The notes below the pieces were generated by a model that did not search any database, was not told where the DNA came from, and was given only the letters and a program-made list of their open reading frames with translations. The translations under genes were made by a program, and so were the position numbers. Positions 16,523 through 26,118 of a DNA stretch of 64,000 nucleotides are shown here, piece by piece; the stretch's first letter is position 1; each line of letters starts with the position of its first letter. The DNA comes from Gracilibacillus kekensis (lineage in GTDB: Bacteria > Bacillota > Bacilli > Bacillales > Amphibacillaceae), in the NCBI RefSeq assembly GCF_900143085.1, contig NZ_FRCZ01000002.1, forward strand, positions 434,001 through 498,000, in the 5' to 3' direction.

Positions 16523-18022
16523 CTACTTTCTAAATTTCATCAAATCATGATTTAATTCTTTTGTTTGTGTATAGACATTCTTATATAAGTTAAAAAGTTG
16601 CTGATACTTTTCTACATTGGCAGAAATTGGCTGATAAGTTTCAGCATCTTCTAAAAAGGTATCCGCACAGTCTTTTAGTGAAGAAAACCATCCAGACCCA
16701 AATGCCGCTAGCATTGCAGCGCCCATTCCAGGACCTTGCTCACTCTTTAGCTTTACAATGTTAGCATTAAAAATATCTGCCTGCATTTGTAACCAATCAG
16801 GGTTTTTCGCTCCCCCGCCAATAGAGTATATTGTATCAATTTGTTTACCATTTTCTCTGAAAATAGCAATCGATTCATTTAAAGAAAAAGTAATTCCTTC
16901 TAATACCGAACGGGCAAAATCCTTGATGGTGTGTGAGCTATCCATTCCGATAAAGCTACCACGAATTTGTGAATCTGCATGCGGTGTCCTCTCGCCTACA
17001 ACATATGGTGTGAAAAGAAGACCATTTGCACCCACTGGTACATCTCCCACTCCGTCTAAAAGTTCCTCAAAGCTTTTATCAGAAGCAAATGTAGTCTTAA
17101 ACCAATTTAAGCTATGACCAGCTGCCAGAGTTACACCCATTGCATAATATGCATCTTCTTCACCATGGTTGAAGTAGTGCACTTTCCCTTGGTAATCTTT
17201 ATCGCCAGTTGGCTCGTAGGATAGAACAACACCAGATGTTCCAATACTGGCAAACGTTTTTCCTTCTGATAAAATCCCTGAACCAATCGCACCACACGCA
17301 TTATCCGCGCCACCTGCAAAAACATCGGTGTCTGTTGATAAACCAGTTTGATCAGCTATAGTTGAAGTTATTTTACCTACATTCTCATGTGAATCTACTA
17401 ATGGAGGACAGATTGAAATTGGCAGATCTAATAAATCACAAATTTCTTGACTCCATTCTTTTTTGGCAACGTCTAGTAAACTAGTACCTGCTGCATCGGA
17501 ATAATCCATGTGCAGGGTTTCAGTCAAACGGTAGCGCACATAATCTTTTGGTAAAACAAAAGTTTTGGCTTGGGCGAATAAATCGGGTTCATTTTCTTTC
17601 ACCCATAAGATCTTTGGTAATGTAAAACCTTCCAGTGCTAAATTTTTAGTGATATCGATAAATTTAGTCTTTCCTACTTTGTCATAAATCTCTTTACATT
17701 GAGGAGTTGTACGAGTGTCGTTCCACAGAATTGCATTGCGGAGTGGTTTATTCTCAGCGTCAAGCAATACTAATCCATGCATTTGTCCAGAGAAACTTAA
17801 CCCTTCTATTTCAGAAACATTCCCCTTAAATTGTTCCACAAGTTCTTTTAAGCCTGCTACTGTTTGCTCTACCCAGTCTTCAGGCTTTTGTTCCGAATGG
17901 CCTGTTTTTTCTTGTATTAAAGGATAATCTTTTGACACTTCTTGAACGACTTCTCCTGATTTGTTAACCAATAACAACTTTACAGCACTTGTGCCAAGAT
18001 CGACACCAATTACATAACTCAT
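16523..18022 (-). CDS. xylB: Xylulokinase
   Basis: This 499-residue FGGY kinase phosphorylates D-xylulose to xylulose-5-phosphate for the pentose phosphate pathway. Evidence includes the phosphate-binding N-terminus IGVDLGTSAVKLLL, GQMHGLVLLD, the catalytic Asp region GGADNACGAIGSG near residue 239, and the C-terminal GGGAKNPDWLQMQADIF. Length and motifs match XylB. It follows xylA with 78 intervening bases that hold a 13-bp hairpin, so the two are co-transcribed from the xylA promoter under XylR. Confidence 0.95.
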   Translation of the reverse strand: MSYVIGVDLGTSAVKLLLVNKSGEVVQEVSKDYPLIQEKTGHSEQKPEDWVEQTVAGLKELVEQFKGNVSEIEGLSFSGQMHGLVLLDAENKPLRNAILWNDTRTTPQCKEIYDKVGKTKFIDITKNLALEGFTLPKILWVKENEPDLFAQAKTFVLPKDYVRYRLTETLHMDYSDAAGTSLLDVAKKEWSQEICDLLDLPISICPPLVDSHENVGKITSTIADQTGLSTDTDVFAGGADNACGAIGSGILSEGKTFASIGTSGVVLSYEPTGDKDYQGKVHYFNHGEEDAYYAMGVTLAAGHSLNWFKTTFASDKSFEELLDGVGDVPVGANGLLFTPYVVGERTPHADSQIRGSFIGMDSSHTIKDFARSVLEGITFSLNESIAIFRENGKQIDTIYSIGGGAKNPDWLQMQADIFNANIVKLKSEQGPGMGAAMLAAFGSGWFSSLKDCADTFLEDAETYQPISANVEKYQQLFNLYKNVYTQTKELNHDLMKFRK

Positions 18023-18051
18023 CGTGACACCTCACATTTCAATTTAATGAA

Positions 18052-18090
18052 TTAGAAGACTTAGCCTTGATATTTCTAGCTAAGTCTTCT
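18052..18090 (-). terminator. Hairpin between xylA and xylB
   Basis: TAGAAGACTTAGC (18052-18064) and GCTAAGTCTTCTA (18078-18090) form a perfect 13-bp stem. No good T-run follows on the minus strand, so it more likely stabilises the xylA end of the message or lowers xylB expression than terminates fully. Confidence 0.5.
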
Positions 18091-18100
18091 AGGATTTTAA

Positions 18101-19426
18101 TTATTTACCTGCATATGCATTTAATAAGTATTGATTAATCGTAGCTTTGATTACTTCTAAGCGACCTGATTTATTTTTAATTTCTTTCAAGTTCAACGCG
18201 TGTTGTTCAAGTGATTTAAAGTCTGCTTTTCCTTCTACGATATCTTTACCAATACCTTCTTTAAAGCTTGCATAACGATCATCGATAATATTTTCAAAAA
18301 CGCGATCTTCGACTAATTGGCTAGCTACTTTGTAACCTACTGCAAAGTGATCCATACCAGCGATATGTGCATGGAATAAATCATCTTGATCAAATGATCC
18401 ACGACGAGCTTTTGCATCAAAGTTTAAACCACCTGATCCAAGTCCACCGTTTTTGATGATTTCATACATTGCAAGTGTTGTCGAATAAATGTCTGCAGGG
18501 AATTCGTCTGTATCCCATCCTAATAATGGATCCCCCTGGTTTGCATCTACAGAACCTAATAGTCCATTTACACGTGCATAACGAAGCTCGTGTTCAAATG
18601 TATGACCTGCAAGCGTTGCGTGGTTTGCTTCAATGTTTAACTTGAATTTGTCTGCAAGTCCATATTTCAATAGGAATGCATGTGTTGACTGAGAATCAAA
18701 GTCATACTGGTGTGTGGTTGGCTCTTTTGGTTTTGGCTCAATTAAGAATTGTGCATCAAAGCCAATTTCCTTCGCATAGTCAACTGCCATTTGGAAGAAG
18801 CGGCCCAGGTTGTCCTGTTCTAAACCTAAATCTGTATTAAGAAGTGTTTCGTAACCTTCGCGGCCACCCCAGAATACATAGTTTTCTCCACCAAGTTCTT
18901 TACCAATTTCTAATTGTTTTTTCACTTTTGCTGCTGCATAAGCAAAAACATCTGCATTGCTAGAAGATGCTGCCCCATGCACAAAACGAGGGTTCGTAAA
19001 GTTATTCGCTGTATTCCAAAGCAATTTAACATTACTATCTTTCATATGATCCTTAATTAAAGAAACAATCGTATCTTGATTTTTATATGTTTCTCTTAGA
19101 GAGTCGCCTTCAGGTGCGATATCTACATCGTGGAAACAGAAATACTCTGCACCTAACTTTTCAAAGAATTCAAAAGCTGCTTCTACTCGCGCTTTCGCCT
19201 GATCCATTCCATCATATTTGTCCCAATTACGAAGTGCTGTACCTGAACCAAATGGATCGTCCAATGGAGCAGTAAACGTGTGCCAATATGCAACACCGTA
19301 ACGTAAATATTCCTTCATTGATTTCCCGTTAATTATTTCATCTGGATTATAAAATTTAAATGCTAACGGATTTTTTGACTGCGGTCCTTCATACTGAATC
19401 TTGTTAACGTTTTCAAACCATGTCAT
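18101..19426 (-). CDS. xylA: Xylose isomerase
   Basis: The 441-residue enzyme converts D-xylose to D-xylulose. Catalytic His99 and Asp102 lie in [12 protein letters not shown]. Metal-binding motifs are visible in [35 protein letters not shown] and [19 protein letters not shown]. Length fits the class II enzymes of Firmicutes. The ATG has GGAGG upstream. Promoter and operator lie at 19475-19516 between this gene and divergent xylR, giving the classical xylR-xylAB arrangement. Confidence 0.97.
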   Translation of the reverse strand: MTWFENVNKIQYEGPQSKNPLAFKFYNPDEIINGKSMKEYLRYGVAYWHTFTAPLDDPFGSGTALRNWDKYDGMDQAKARVEAAFEFFEKLGAEYFCFHDVDIAPEGDSLRETYKNQDTIVSLIKDHMKDSNVKLLWNTANNFTNPRFVHGAASSSNADVFAYAAAKVKKQLEIGKELGGENYVFWGGREGYETLLNTDLGLEQDNLGRFFQMAVDYAKEIGFDAQFLIEPKPKEPTTHQYDFDSQSTHAFLLKYGLADKFKLNIEANHATLAGHTFEHELRYARVNGLLGSVDANQGDPLLGWDTDEFPADIYSTTLAMYEIIKNGGLGSGGLNFDAKARRGSFDQDDLFHAHIAGMDHFAVGYKVASQLVEDRVFENIIDDRYASFKEGIGKDIVEGKADFKSLEQHALNLKEIKNKSGRLEVIKATINQYLLNAYAGK

Positions 19427-19474
19427 TTATTCATACCTCCACATTACCTTATTAGGTTAATTTAATTCGTGATT

Positions 19475-19503
19475 ATTATATCAACTCTCGTAAAGTTTGT
19501 CTA
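19475..19503 (-). promoter_or_regulatory. xylAB promoter
   Basis: On the minus strand TAGACA (19498-19503) and TATAAT (19475-19480) are separated by 17 bases. The leader before xylA would be about 40 bases. Confidence 0.65.
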
Positions 19504-19516
19504 GTCAATAAACAAA
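19494..19516. promoter_or_regulatory. XylR operator candidate
   Basis: AGTTTGTCTAGTCAATAAACAAA resembles the Bacillus xyl operator (arms AGTTTGT / ACAAACT with a short centre); the arms here are GTTTGT and ATAAAC. It overlaps the -35 box of the xylA promoter, so bound XylR would block polymerase. Confidence 0.5.
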
Positions 19517-19560
19517 GATTATAGAATTATTTATGAAATTGTGTTAGAATAGTCCTAATA

Positions 19561-19712
19561 AAGTAAGACTTCAATCAGCGCGAGTTTAAAACTCCCGCTA
19601 ATTGCTAGCGAAACTTATCAGGAAGTTAGCGTCCGTTTATCCCCACTTAGCATCTTTGCTTTCGCTCGACTCTTGAAGTGGGGTTTTACGGACGATTACA
19701 CCGTGATTAATT
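19561..19712 (+). repeat. Structured repeat element upstream of xylR (copy 1)
   Basis: The element begins AGTAAGACT and ends TTACGGACGATTACACCGTGAT. Inside it, CGTCCGT (19630-19636) pairs with ACGGACG and CCCCACTT pairs with AAGTGGGG, giving a long hairpin. The same beginning, AAGTGGGG hairpin side and ending occur at 58047-58146. It lies in what would be the xylR leader. It may be a remnant palindrome of a mobile element or a leader RNA. Confidence 0.55.
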
Positions 19713-19741
19713 GAATACGGATCTGGAAAAGAGTGAATACG

Positions 19742-20920
19742 ATGAGTCAAACATGGAATCAACATGTCGTAAAAAAAGAAAATAAGGCACTTGTGTTAGA
19801 AACAATTAAAGAAAAAGCCCCTATCTCTCGTGCCAGCATTGCTCAGGTAACAGGTTTAAATAAAGGAACTGTTTCTTCGCTTGTCAGTGAATTAATGGAT
19901 GAAAAGTTAATAAATGAATCTGGAACAGGTGAGTCCAGTGGTGGCAGAAGACCTGTAATGTTGTTACTAAATGAAAGAGCAGGCTATACTATTTCTGTCG
20001 ATTTAGGCGTAAAAAGCATTTTAGGTGTATTAACTGATTTACGTGGCAACATTATTTATGAAAAGAGAATTCGTTTCCAAAATGATAACGTTGATGAAGT
20101 GTTACACCTTTTATACACATTAATTAGTGAATTAAAATCAAATGCTCCTGCTTCTGAATATGGTATTGTTGGTATTGGTGTTGGGGTACCCGGTGTTGTC
20201 ACAACAGAAGGAGAAATACTATTAGCTCCTAACTTAGGTTGGAAAAGAGTACCTCTAAGAAAAATGCTCTCCGAACATTATCAAGTTCCCATTATAGTAG
20301 AAAACGAAGCAAATGCTGGTGCATACGGTGAAAAAGTCTATGGTGCAGGTCAGTTCTCAACAGAGTTAGTTTATGCCAGTGTAAGTGTTGGTATCGGTGT
20401 GGGGCTCATTTTAGATGGCAAGTTATATAAAGGGTTACGTGGTTTCTCAGGGGAGCTTGGGCATATGACGATCGAGAAAGATGGAGTGGATTGTCGTTGT
20501 GGGAATAAAGGTTGCTGGGAACTGTATGCTTCAGAAAAAGCATTGATAGAACAGGCAGAAAAAAATGGGTATCATGCAGCTTCTGTCGACCACATTGTAG
20601 AAGCAGCAAACAATGGTGAATCGAAAGCAATTAAATTACTAGAACAATTAGGTGACTATCTGGGTGTAGGCATTACTAACATCATTCATATTTTTAATCC
20701 TGAACAGGTCGTAGTAGGAAACACGCTTCAACTAGCTGAAAAATACATTATGCCAGCTATTGAAAAAAGAATTGAAAAAAATGCCATTGGTTTTAATAAG
20801 AACGATGTGCAGTTGAATGTTGCTAAACTAAAGAAACATTCTACCGTGATGGGAATGGCAGCATTTAATATCGAGCAATTTTTTAAGGCAAGTGGGAATG
20901 ATGTTTTGGTAAGAAATTAA
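19742..20920 (+). CDS. xylR: Xylose repressor XylR, ROK family
   Basis: About 392 residues. A winged helix-turn-helix lies at about 20-75 (APISRASIAQVTGLNKGTVSSLVSELMDEKLI). A ROK sugar-kinase-like domain follows, with SVDLGVKSILGVLTD, the Zn-binding CRCGNKGCWE motif and GELGHMTIE. I chose ATG 19742 because SQTWNQHVVKKENK aligns with the N-terminus of other XylR proteins; a GTG at 19733 is an alternative. The repressor should release the xylAB operator when xylose binds. It is divergent from xylA and ends in a clear terminator. Confidence 0.93.
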   Translation: MSQTWNQHVVKKENKALVLETIKEKAPISRASIAQVTGLNKGTVSSLVSELMDEKLINESGTGESSGGRRPVMLLLNERAGYTISVDLGVKSILGVLTDLRGNIIYEKRIRFQNDNVDEVLHLLYTLISELKSNAPASEYGIVGIGVGVPGVVTTEGEILLAPNLGWKRVPLRKMLSEHYQVPIIVENEANAGAYGEKVYGAGQFSTELVYASVSVGIGVGLILDGKLYKGLRGFSGELGHMTIEKDGVDCRCGNKGCWELYASEKALIEQAEKNGYHAASVDHIVEAANNGESKAIKLLEQLGDYLGVGITNIIHIFNPEQVVVGNTLQLAEKYIMPAIEKRIEKNAIGFNKNDVQLNVAKLKKHSTVMGMAAFNIEQFFKASGNDVLVRN

Positions 20921-20955
20921 CTTTTTTGCATATATGTCATAATTTGGTCAAATCA

Positions 20956-21000
20956 AAGAAGCAACAGCATTAAGCAAGAATTGCTGTTTCTTCTTTTTTA
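20956..21000 (+). terminator. Terminator after xylR
   Basis: AAGAAGCAACAGCA pairs with TGCTGTTTCTTCTT with one mismatch around a 12-base loop. The run TTTTTTA follows. Confidence 0.8.
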
Positions 21001-21066
21001 TTCCATTTTTTTATTTTAATTATCACTTCCTTATGATGTTCCACATAAGCTACATGGGGTGATGTC

Positions 21067-21939
21067 ATGGATAAAGAATACCAACAATATCTAAATGGTT
21101 TAGTTGAATGGGGAGAAAAGGTAAAAAATAAATTGCAGGAATCTTCCATATCTGAAGAAGAAAAACTTCATGCCATTCAACAAGTCGAAATATGGCAAGA
21201 AGATATTTATGAACTGTTAAGCAAAGAAGAAGAGAATTTAGATTATCAAAGAATACAGGCTATAAGATTAGATGGTGAAAATATCATTCAAGAAATAAGG
21301 CGTCCTCAGAAGAAAGACAGCATACCATACGGTAAACACCAATTACCAGAGCTTCCTTATAACTACAATGCATTAGAACCTTATATTAGCGAGGAAATCA
21401 TGCGGTTACATCATACCAAACACCATCAGGCATATGTTGATGGTTTAAATAAAGCGGAAGAAGCATTATATACGGAAAAAAAAGGTAAAGAACCACTAAA
21501 ACACTGGTTACGAGAACAGGCTTTTCATGGATCTGGTCATTATTTGCACACGATCTTCTGGTTTAATATGACGCCAACCAGCAAAAAAAAGCCATCAGGT
21601 GATATTTTAACCCAAATCAAAAAGGACTTTGGGTCTTGGCAAAATTTCAAAGGTCTATTCACTGAGGTTGCTAATTCAGTTGAAGGTGATGGATGGGCTG
21701 CATTATTGTGGTCACCAAGAAGTGGAAAATTAGCAATTCAATCCTTTGAAAAACATCAATTATTTCAGGTTCCAGACACCATACCATTATTAGTTTTAGA
21801 CGTATGGGAGCATGCCTACTATCTCCAGCACAAAAACGATAGAGCATCCTATATTAATAATTGGTGGAATGTAGTTGATTGGGATAACGTGAATGATCGA
21901 TTCAGCAAAGCACGACATGTAAAGTGGGATTTGTATTAA
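21067..21939 (+). CDS. Fe/Mn superoxide dismutase family protein with N-terminal extension
   Basis: Of 290 residues, the first ~85 form a charged helical extension. The remainder is an Fe/Mn superoxide dismutase fold: LPELPYNYNALEPYIS, EIMRLHHTKHHQAYVDGLNKAE, FHGSGHYLHTIFWFNM and the metal-binding DVWEHAYYLQH. The layout matches B. subtilis SodF-like proteins rather than the ~200-residue SodA. The metal ligands (two His, Asp, His) all appear to be kept. The ATG has GGGGTGA upstream. It stands alone between xylR and a convergent gene. Whether it is an active dismutase cannot be told from sequence alone. Confidence 0.88.
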   Translation: MDKEYQQYLNGLVEWGEKVKNKLQESSISEEEKLHAIQQVEIWQEDIYELLSKEEENLDYQRIQAIRLDGENIIQEIRRPQKKDSIPYGKHQLPELPYNYNALEPYISEEIMRLHHTKHHQAYVDGLNKAEEALYTEKKGKEPLKHWLREQAFHGSGHYLHTIFWFNMTPTSKKKPSGDILTQIKKDFGSWQNFKGLFTEVANSVEGDGWAALLWSPRSGKLAIQSFEKHQLFQVPDTIPLLVLDVWEHAYYLQHKNDRASYINNWWNVVDWDNVNDRFSKARHVKWDLY

Positions 21940-21974
21940 TTGTTAGTGAAATGAATAAGAAATTCAGATAAAAT

Positions 21975-22304
21975 TTAGTAAGAATTTGCATTTTTTCGAT
22001 CATATTCTTCGCCATAATGTTTTTTCGCTCTCACTTCGTGTATTAATCGAATAGTAGGTTTTATTAAAAGTTGGAAACTAGCTAATACAAAAAGCGTCAC
22101 TCCGTATGTTTTAATAGATTCAAAATAAAACAGAATACTTCCAATAATAAACCAAATTGCAATTATAATATCATTTACAGTATATATCACATTATATATA
22201 TGTTTGTAGAAGCGGCTATGCTTTTTCATTTGGCAATTAACATAACCTTCACGTGAGTGATTACGAACAGATTGGTCGTTATGCTTCTTGTTTACTTGAG
22301 TCAT
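21975..22304 (-). CDS. YrhK-like small membrane protein
   Basis: A 109-residue protein with a basic N-terminus and two predicted membrane helices (about 43-62 and 68-85) separated by YFESIKTYG. The pattern YNVIYTVNDIIIAIWFIIGSILFYFE resembles the YrhK domain of Bacillus proteins of unknown function. AGGAGG precedes the ATG. It converges on the SOD-like gene with only 35 bases between them. Confidence 0.65.
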   Translation of the reverse strand: MTQVNKKHNDQSVRNHSREGYVNCQMKKHSRFYKHIYNVIYTVNDIIIAIWFIIGSILFYFESIKTYGVTLFVLASFQLLIKPTIRLIHEVRAKKHYGEEYDRKNANSY

Positions 22305-22489
22305 TAAAAAACCTCCTACTAAATCTTATTATACTGATCTATAACCGTTATTAATAGAATAAAACATCTCGATAGTAACCTGCACAATTTATTTAATCTC
22401 TAAGCGTCTAAACACTCTGTCTATTGAAAAGAACAACATAATCCTCACAACCCTTTGCCACCTTGCGCATAAACAGGATACTGTGCAGT

Positions 22490-22960
22490 ATGTTTATTTG
22501 AATTGTAGTAATTTTGAAAGAGATTATGTGCTTAACAGCCGCTACGGCTTGTCCGCTTCCCTTTTCACGGGTTTTTCTTCTCAGCTAACTTTGGTAAGCA
22601 AAAACCACTTACCAAAGTGGATCTTCGGATAAAAACATCCCATAGGAGTGAAAGCGGACGCCTTCGCTAATTTGTGCTTTACAACGCTAGCACTAGTAAG
22701 CTTATTGGTATTTCTATCATTTTAATAATAGGTAGATTGTAGTAACACCTCAAAATGCTACCTATCACAAACTCTGTAGAATTTGTGATATAGCGGAGGC
22801 CGATTGCGCAGACTCCGGCAGGAACAGGTCGAGCTTCAGCTAATTTTTTAAAATAAAATTAGCTGAAGCCGTCCCCGCGGAAAGCGAAGTAATCGGCCGG
22901 AGCGATATGTTAGCACACTACTGGTTTCAAAATTACCACTTCAGCTATGTCGCAGTTTCT
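22490..22960. repeat. Mosaic palindromic repeat element (copy 1) in a 777-base gene-free region
   Basis: The space between 22305 and 23081 has no supported gene. The element is bounded by GTAGTAATTTTGAAA near 22506 and its complement TTTCAAAATTACCAC near 22927. Inside are two hairpins: a degenerate one (about 22537-22660) with CAGCTAACTTTGGTAAG, and one at 22796-22915 in which GCTTCAGCTAATTTT (22832-22846) pairs exactly with 22855-22869 and CGGAGGCCGATT pairs with AATCGGCCGGAGCG. The same outer ends and inner CTTCAGCTAA stem recur at 54785-55036. Such GC-rich repeats are common between Bacillaceae genes. Confidence 0.7.
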
Positions 22961-23081
22961 TCCTTATGTGCAGCATGTTGGGGCTTATTCTTAAGAAAAA
23001 ATGACTGGTCTTTTTACAATAAAGAGTCGAAGTGATTTACTTTTATCACTTCGACTTTACTAAAAAAATCTTTACAAGTTT

Positions 23082-24587
23082 TTAATATGTATCAATCAAA
23101 TGATCATCTAAACCAAGATATGTATCTGTCTCATCGTTTACACGATTTATTTCCAATAAGCGAACCTCATTCTTTGTCAATGTTAGATGAAGAGTTAATT
23201 GATCCCTGGTGACCTCCGTTTGAGAAGATTCAAAATATGGTATCGCACTTTGCTTAAGTGTATCCACTTGTGCTTTTGATGGAAAACGCGGGCGGCCCTG
23301 TTCCTTCCATACTCTCCATGGATTTGCATGTTTTTCACTGATCGATTGTGTTGAGGTAAAATACAAACCATTAGAAACTGGTAATTGAACAGATAAGCTC
23401 CTATCATGCTTTTCGCCTTTATTCATCACTAGATTCCAAACAATAGCTACAATATCACCATTCTCTTTTTCCGTCACAATCAGTTGGTCATCACGATATA
23501 GCAGCTTCGCGCCTAAGCGATTGAAAAAGGCAAATAAATGATAGGTAGGCTTTCGAATATGATTTAACCCCATCAGACCAAATCCACCATGGAACTGTGC
23601 TTTTGGTACATCTAACTCTTCAAATACATCACTAAATGTCCAATAAGAAAAGGAATCAACATGTTCGCCACCTTCACTTAAAATTTTAGCAAGGTAAGCA
23701 GCGTTTAATGTCGTATCATGTACTGGATTAATCGGACTGTACGATGTATTGTATTCTGTTATATGAAAAGGTAAATCAGGATAATCCGAATCATTAATCA
23801 TTTGACGAACATTTTCAAATTCCTGCAGCATTTTTTCTGGTTCTTCCAATTCCTGATAATAGTAATCTGGTGTCACTTTATGTGGAGGTTTTGATGTATA
23901 TGCATGACGTGATACAAAATCCACTGGTACATTTTCTGTTTTACAGAAAGACAGAAAATCTGTAATCCAATGATCTGATCCCCCACAAATAGCCGGTCCC
24001 CCTACTTCAATTTCAGGATGAACAGATTTAATCGCTTCTGCTGTCATCTTATATAATTTGAAATACGCTTCTTTATCCGCATCTTTCCAAAAATTGACTA
24101 AGTTTGGTTCATTCCAAATTTCAAAGGGCCATGTTAATACCTCTTTCACCCCATACCGTTCGATAAAGTGTTGGGTAATAGCTTTAATTAAGTCCCTCCA
24201 CTTTTGATAGTCATTTGGTGGAGTGACATTCCCTTCCCATGCAAAAATGGTTTGTTGATCGGAGGCAAGCAATTTAGGCATAAAGCCAATTTCAATAAAA
24301 GGTTTTAAACCCAAGTCTAAGAAAGAATCAAAAATACGGTCAATGTATGTAAAATTATAAAACGGTCTTTTTACCCCGTCTACTTCGATTTCACGATAAA
24401 TACCAATATCATCATGTAATAAGCCATGGCCACGGATATAAGAGAACCCAATCTCTTTTTGTACTGTTTTTAAATGGTCCAGATAGTCTTTTTGCAATGC
24501 AAGTCCTAAACGCCCTGTACCGATACATTTCTTCCAATGTGCGGGAAAAGTTCGTGGATTCTCTCCCGTTACCTGAATTTCAGACAT
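23082..24587 (-). CDS. xynB: GH39 beta-xylosidase
   Basis: The 501-residue cytoplasmic enzyme removes xylose from the non-reducing end of xylo-oligosaccharides. The acid/base Glu160 lies in WPFEIWNEPN and the nucleophile Glu278 in FHITEYNTSY. These are the same positions as in the well studied Geobacillus stearothermophilus XynB1, which supports both the start and the assignment. It is the last gene of the operon that begins with the GntR regulator at 29945, and its ATG lies just after the KDPG aldolase stop with GGGAGG upstream. Confidence 0.95.
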   Translation of the reverse strand: MSEIQVTGENPRTFPAHWKKCIGTGRLGLALQKDYLDHLKTVQKEIGFSYIRGHGLLHDDIGIYREIEVDGVKRPFYNFTYIDRIFDSFLDLGLKPFIEIGFMPKLLASDQQTIFAWEGNVTPPNDYQKWRDLIKAITQHFIERYGVKEVLTWPFEIWNEPNLVNFWKDADKEAYFKLYKMTAEAIKSVHPEIEVGGPAICGGSDHWITDFLSFCKTENVPVDFVSRHAYTSKPPHKVTPDYYYQELEEPEKMLQEFENVRQMINDSDYPDLPFHITEYNTSYSPINPVHDTTLNAAYLAKILSEGGEHVDSFSYWTFSDVFEELDVPKAQFHGGFGLMGLNHIRKPTYHLFAFFNRLGAKLLYRDDQLIVTEKENGDIVAIVWNLVMNKGEKHDRSLSVQLPVSNGLYFTSTQSISEKHANPWRVWKEQGRPRFPSKAQVDTLKQSAIPYFESSQTEVTRDQLTLHLTLTKNEVRLLEINRVNDETDTYLGLDDHLIDTY

Positions 24588-24588
24588 C

Positions 24589-25230
24589 TTAGTTATTCCT
24601 CCCTTTTTCTACGGCCTGTATAAATAATTTCGCCTTCTCTGTTAAATCAGCTAAATAAGAATCTGTTATATGATCCGTTGCTTTAACTAGGGTACTTCCA
24701 GCACCTACTGCTACCGCTCCTGCCTGAATATACTCACTTGTATTATTAACATCAATCCCACCTGTTGGCATTAACGGAATATGTGGAAGTGGTCCTTTTA
24801 CATCTTTAAAAAATCTTGGACCGACCACACTAGCAGGAAACACTTTAATCATGTCTGCTCCTGCCTCATATGCAGTTAATATTTCTGTTGGAGTAAACGC
24901 ACCAGCAACCGAAACAGCACCATATCTTTTCGTCATTTCAATTGTTTCTTTTCTGACAGTGGGAGAGAATATAAATGATGCACCAGCCATCAATGCCGCC
25001 CGAGCAGTTTCAGCATCTAATACGGTACCAGCACCAACCATTACATCGTCCGCTAATTCGTTTTTTACTTTATCGATTAAAGTTAACACTTTAGGTGTTT
25101 CGACCGTTATTTCTAAAGATGTAACCCCACCATCACGTAAAGCTTTAGCTATTGGAATAATTGTTTCAGGAGTGGTTTTTCGCATCACTGCCACTACACC
25201 ACTATCTAGCATTTTTGATAATACAGTCAT
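24589..25230 (-). CDS. kdgA: KDPG aldolase (2-dehydro-3-deoxyphosphogluconate aldolase)
   Basis: 213 residues from the ATG at 25230, which has AGGTAGGTG upstream; a GTG at 25239 is less well placed. The Schiff-base Lys129 lies in DMIKVFPAS and the catalytic Glu44 in LEITVETP; GAGTVLD and PTGGIDVNN are also typical of class I KDPG/KHG aldolases. It splits KDPG to pyruvate and glyceraldehyde-3-phosphate, the last step of glucuronate breakdown. No KDG kinase gene is in this window, so that step must be supplied from elsewhere. Confidence 0.93.
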   Translation of the reverse strand: MTVLSKMLDSGVVAVMRKTTPETIIPIAKALRDGGVTSLEITVETPKVLTLIDKVKNELADDVMVGAGTVLDAETARAALMAGASFIFSPTVRKETIEMTKRYGAVSVAGAFTPTEILTAYEAGADMIKVFPASVVGPRFFKDVKGPLPHIPLMPTGGIDVNNTSEYIQAGAVAVGAGSTLVKATDHITDSYLADLTEKAKLFIQAVEKGRNN

Positions 25231-25272
25231 CCAGTTCACCTACCTTTTTACATTAGTGTTTTCAATCACAGT

Positions 25273-26118
25273 CTATACTCCACTGTATGCCATAAATCCA
25301 CCATCCACCGGAATACAAGTCCCGGTAACAAAACCACTCGCTTCTTCATCTACTAACCAAAGTAATGTTCCTAATAGATCTTCTGGTGAACCTAAACGGC
25401 GCATTGGTGTATGATCAATAATCTTTTGCATTCTAGGTGTTGGGGTGCCATCATCATTGGTTAGAAGTGGACGATTTTGATCGGTTAAGAAAAAACCTGG
25501 GGCAATGGCATTGACACGAACATTTGCTTCCGCCATATGGACTGCTAACCATTGCGTAAAATTATTGATCGCGGCTTTTGCTGCACTATATGCAGGCACT
25601 TTTGTCATTGGACTGGGTGCACTCATCGAAGAAATGTTAATAACGGTTGTTTTCCGTTCAACCATTCGCTCAGCAAAAATTTGTGTCGGAATTAAAGAAC
25701 CAATAAAGTTCAAGTTAAAGACGGATGAAAACCCTTCCGTTGTCATATCAAAAAAGCTACGAATCGAGGGATCGGACAGATCTTCTTTATTAAACTTTTC
25801 CCCTGCAGTAGTACCGTCTGGATGATTTCCACCAGCTCCATTAATAAGTACATCAGTAGCACCATATGTCTGGAATACCTGTTGCTCTGCTGCAACTACC
25901 GCTTCCCGATCTAATACGTCACATCCTATCGCAATTGCTTCTCCACCTTTTGTCTTAATATCATGAACTACCTTTTCAGCTTTTTCTAATGTTCGATTTA
26001 ATACAGCCACTTTCATACCTTGACGTGCCAATTCTTTTGCCATTTCTCCACATAAAACACCACCCCCGCCTGTGACGACTGCTACTTTATTTGATAGATT
26101 AGTGTGTATTGGTAACAT
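25273..26118 (-). CDS. uxuB: SDR-family D-mannonate oxidoreductase (fructuronate reductase)
   Basis: 281 residues from the ATG at 26118, chosen because AAAGGATG precedes it and because [18 protein letters not shown] is the usual N-terminus of short-chain dehydrogenases. The reading frame extends farther upstream but only inside the mannonate dehydratase gene. The NAD-binding glycine motif, catalytic Ser in INISSMSAP and YSAAK are present. It overlaps the mannonate dehydratase gene by 20 bases. Context makes D-fructuronate reduction to D-mannonate the likely reaction; E. coli UxuB is an unrelated long-chain enzyme, so the symbol is functional only. Confidence 0.85.
   Translation of the reverse strand: MLPIHTNLSNKVAVVTGGGGVLCGEMAKELARQGMKVAVLNRTLEKAEKVVHDIKTKGGEAIAIGCDVLDREAVVAAEQQVFQTYGATDVLINGAGGNHPDGTTAGEKFNKEDLSDPSIRSFFDMTTEGFSSVFNLNFIGSLIPTQIFAERMVERKTTVINISSMSAPSPMTKVPAYSAAKAAINNFTQWLAVHMAEANVRVNAIAPGFFLTDQNRPLLTNDDGTPTPRMQKIIDHTPMRRLGSPEDLLGTLLWLVDEEASGFVTGTCIPVDGGFMAYSGV

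Noticed and set aside
24851-25414. 187-codon plus-strand frame opposite kdgA and the SDR gene
   Set aside because: Runs across two well supported genes on the other strand and shows no ribosome binding site or family motif.
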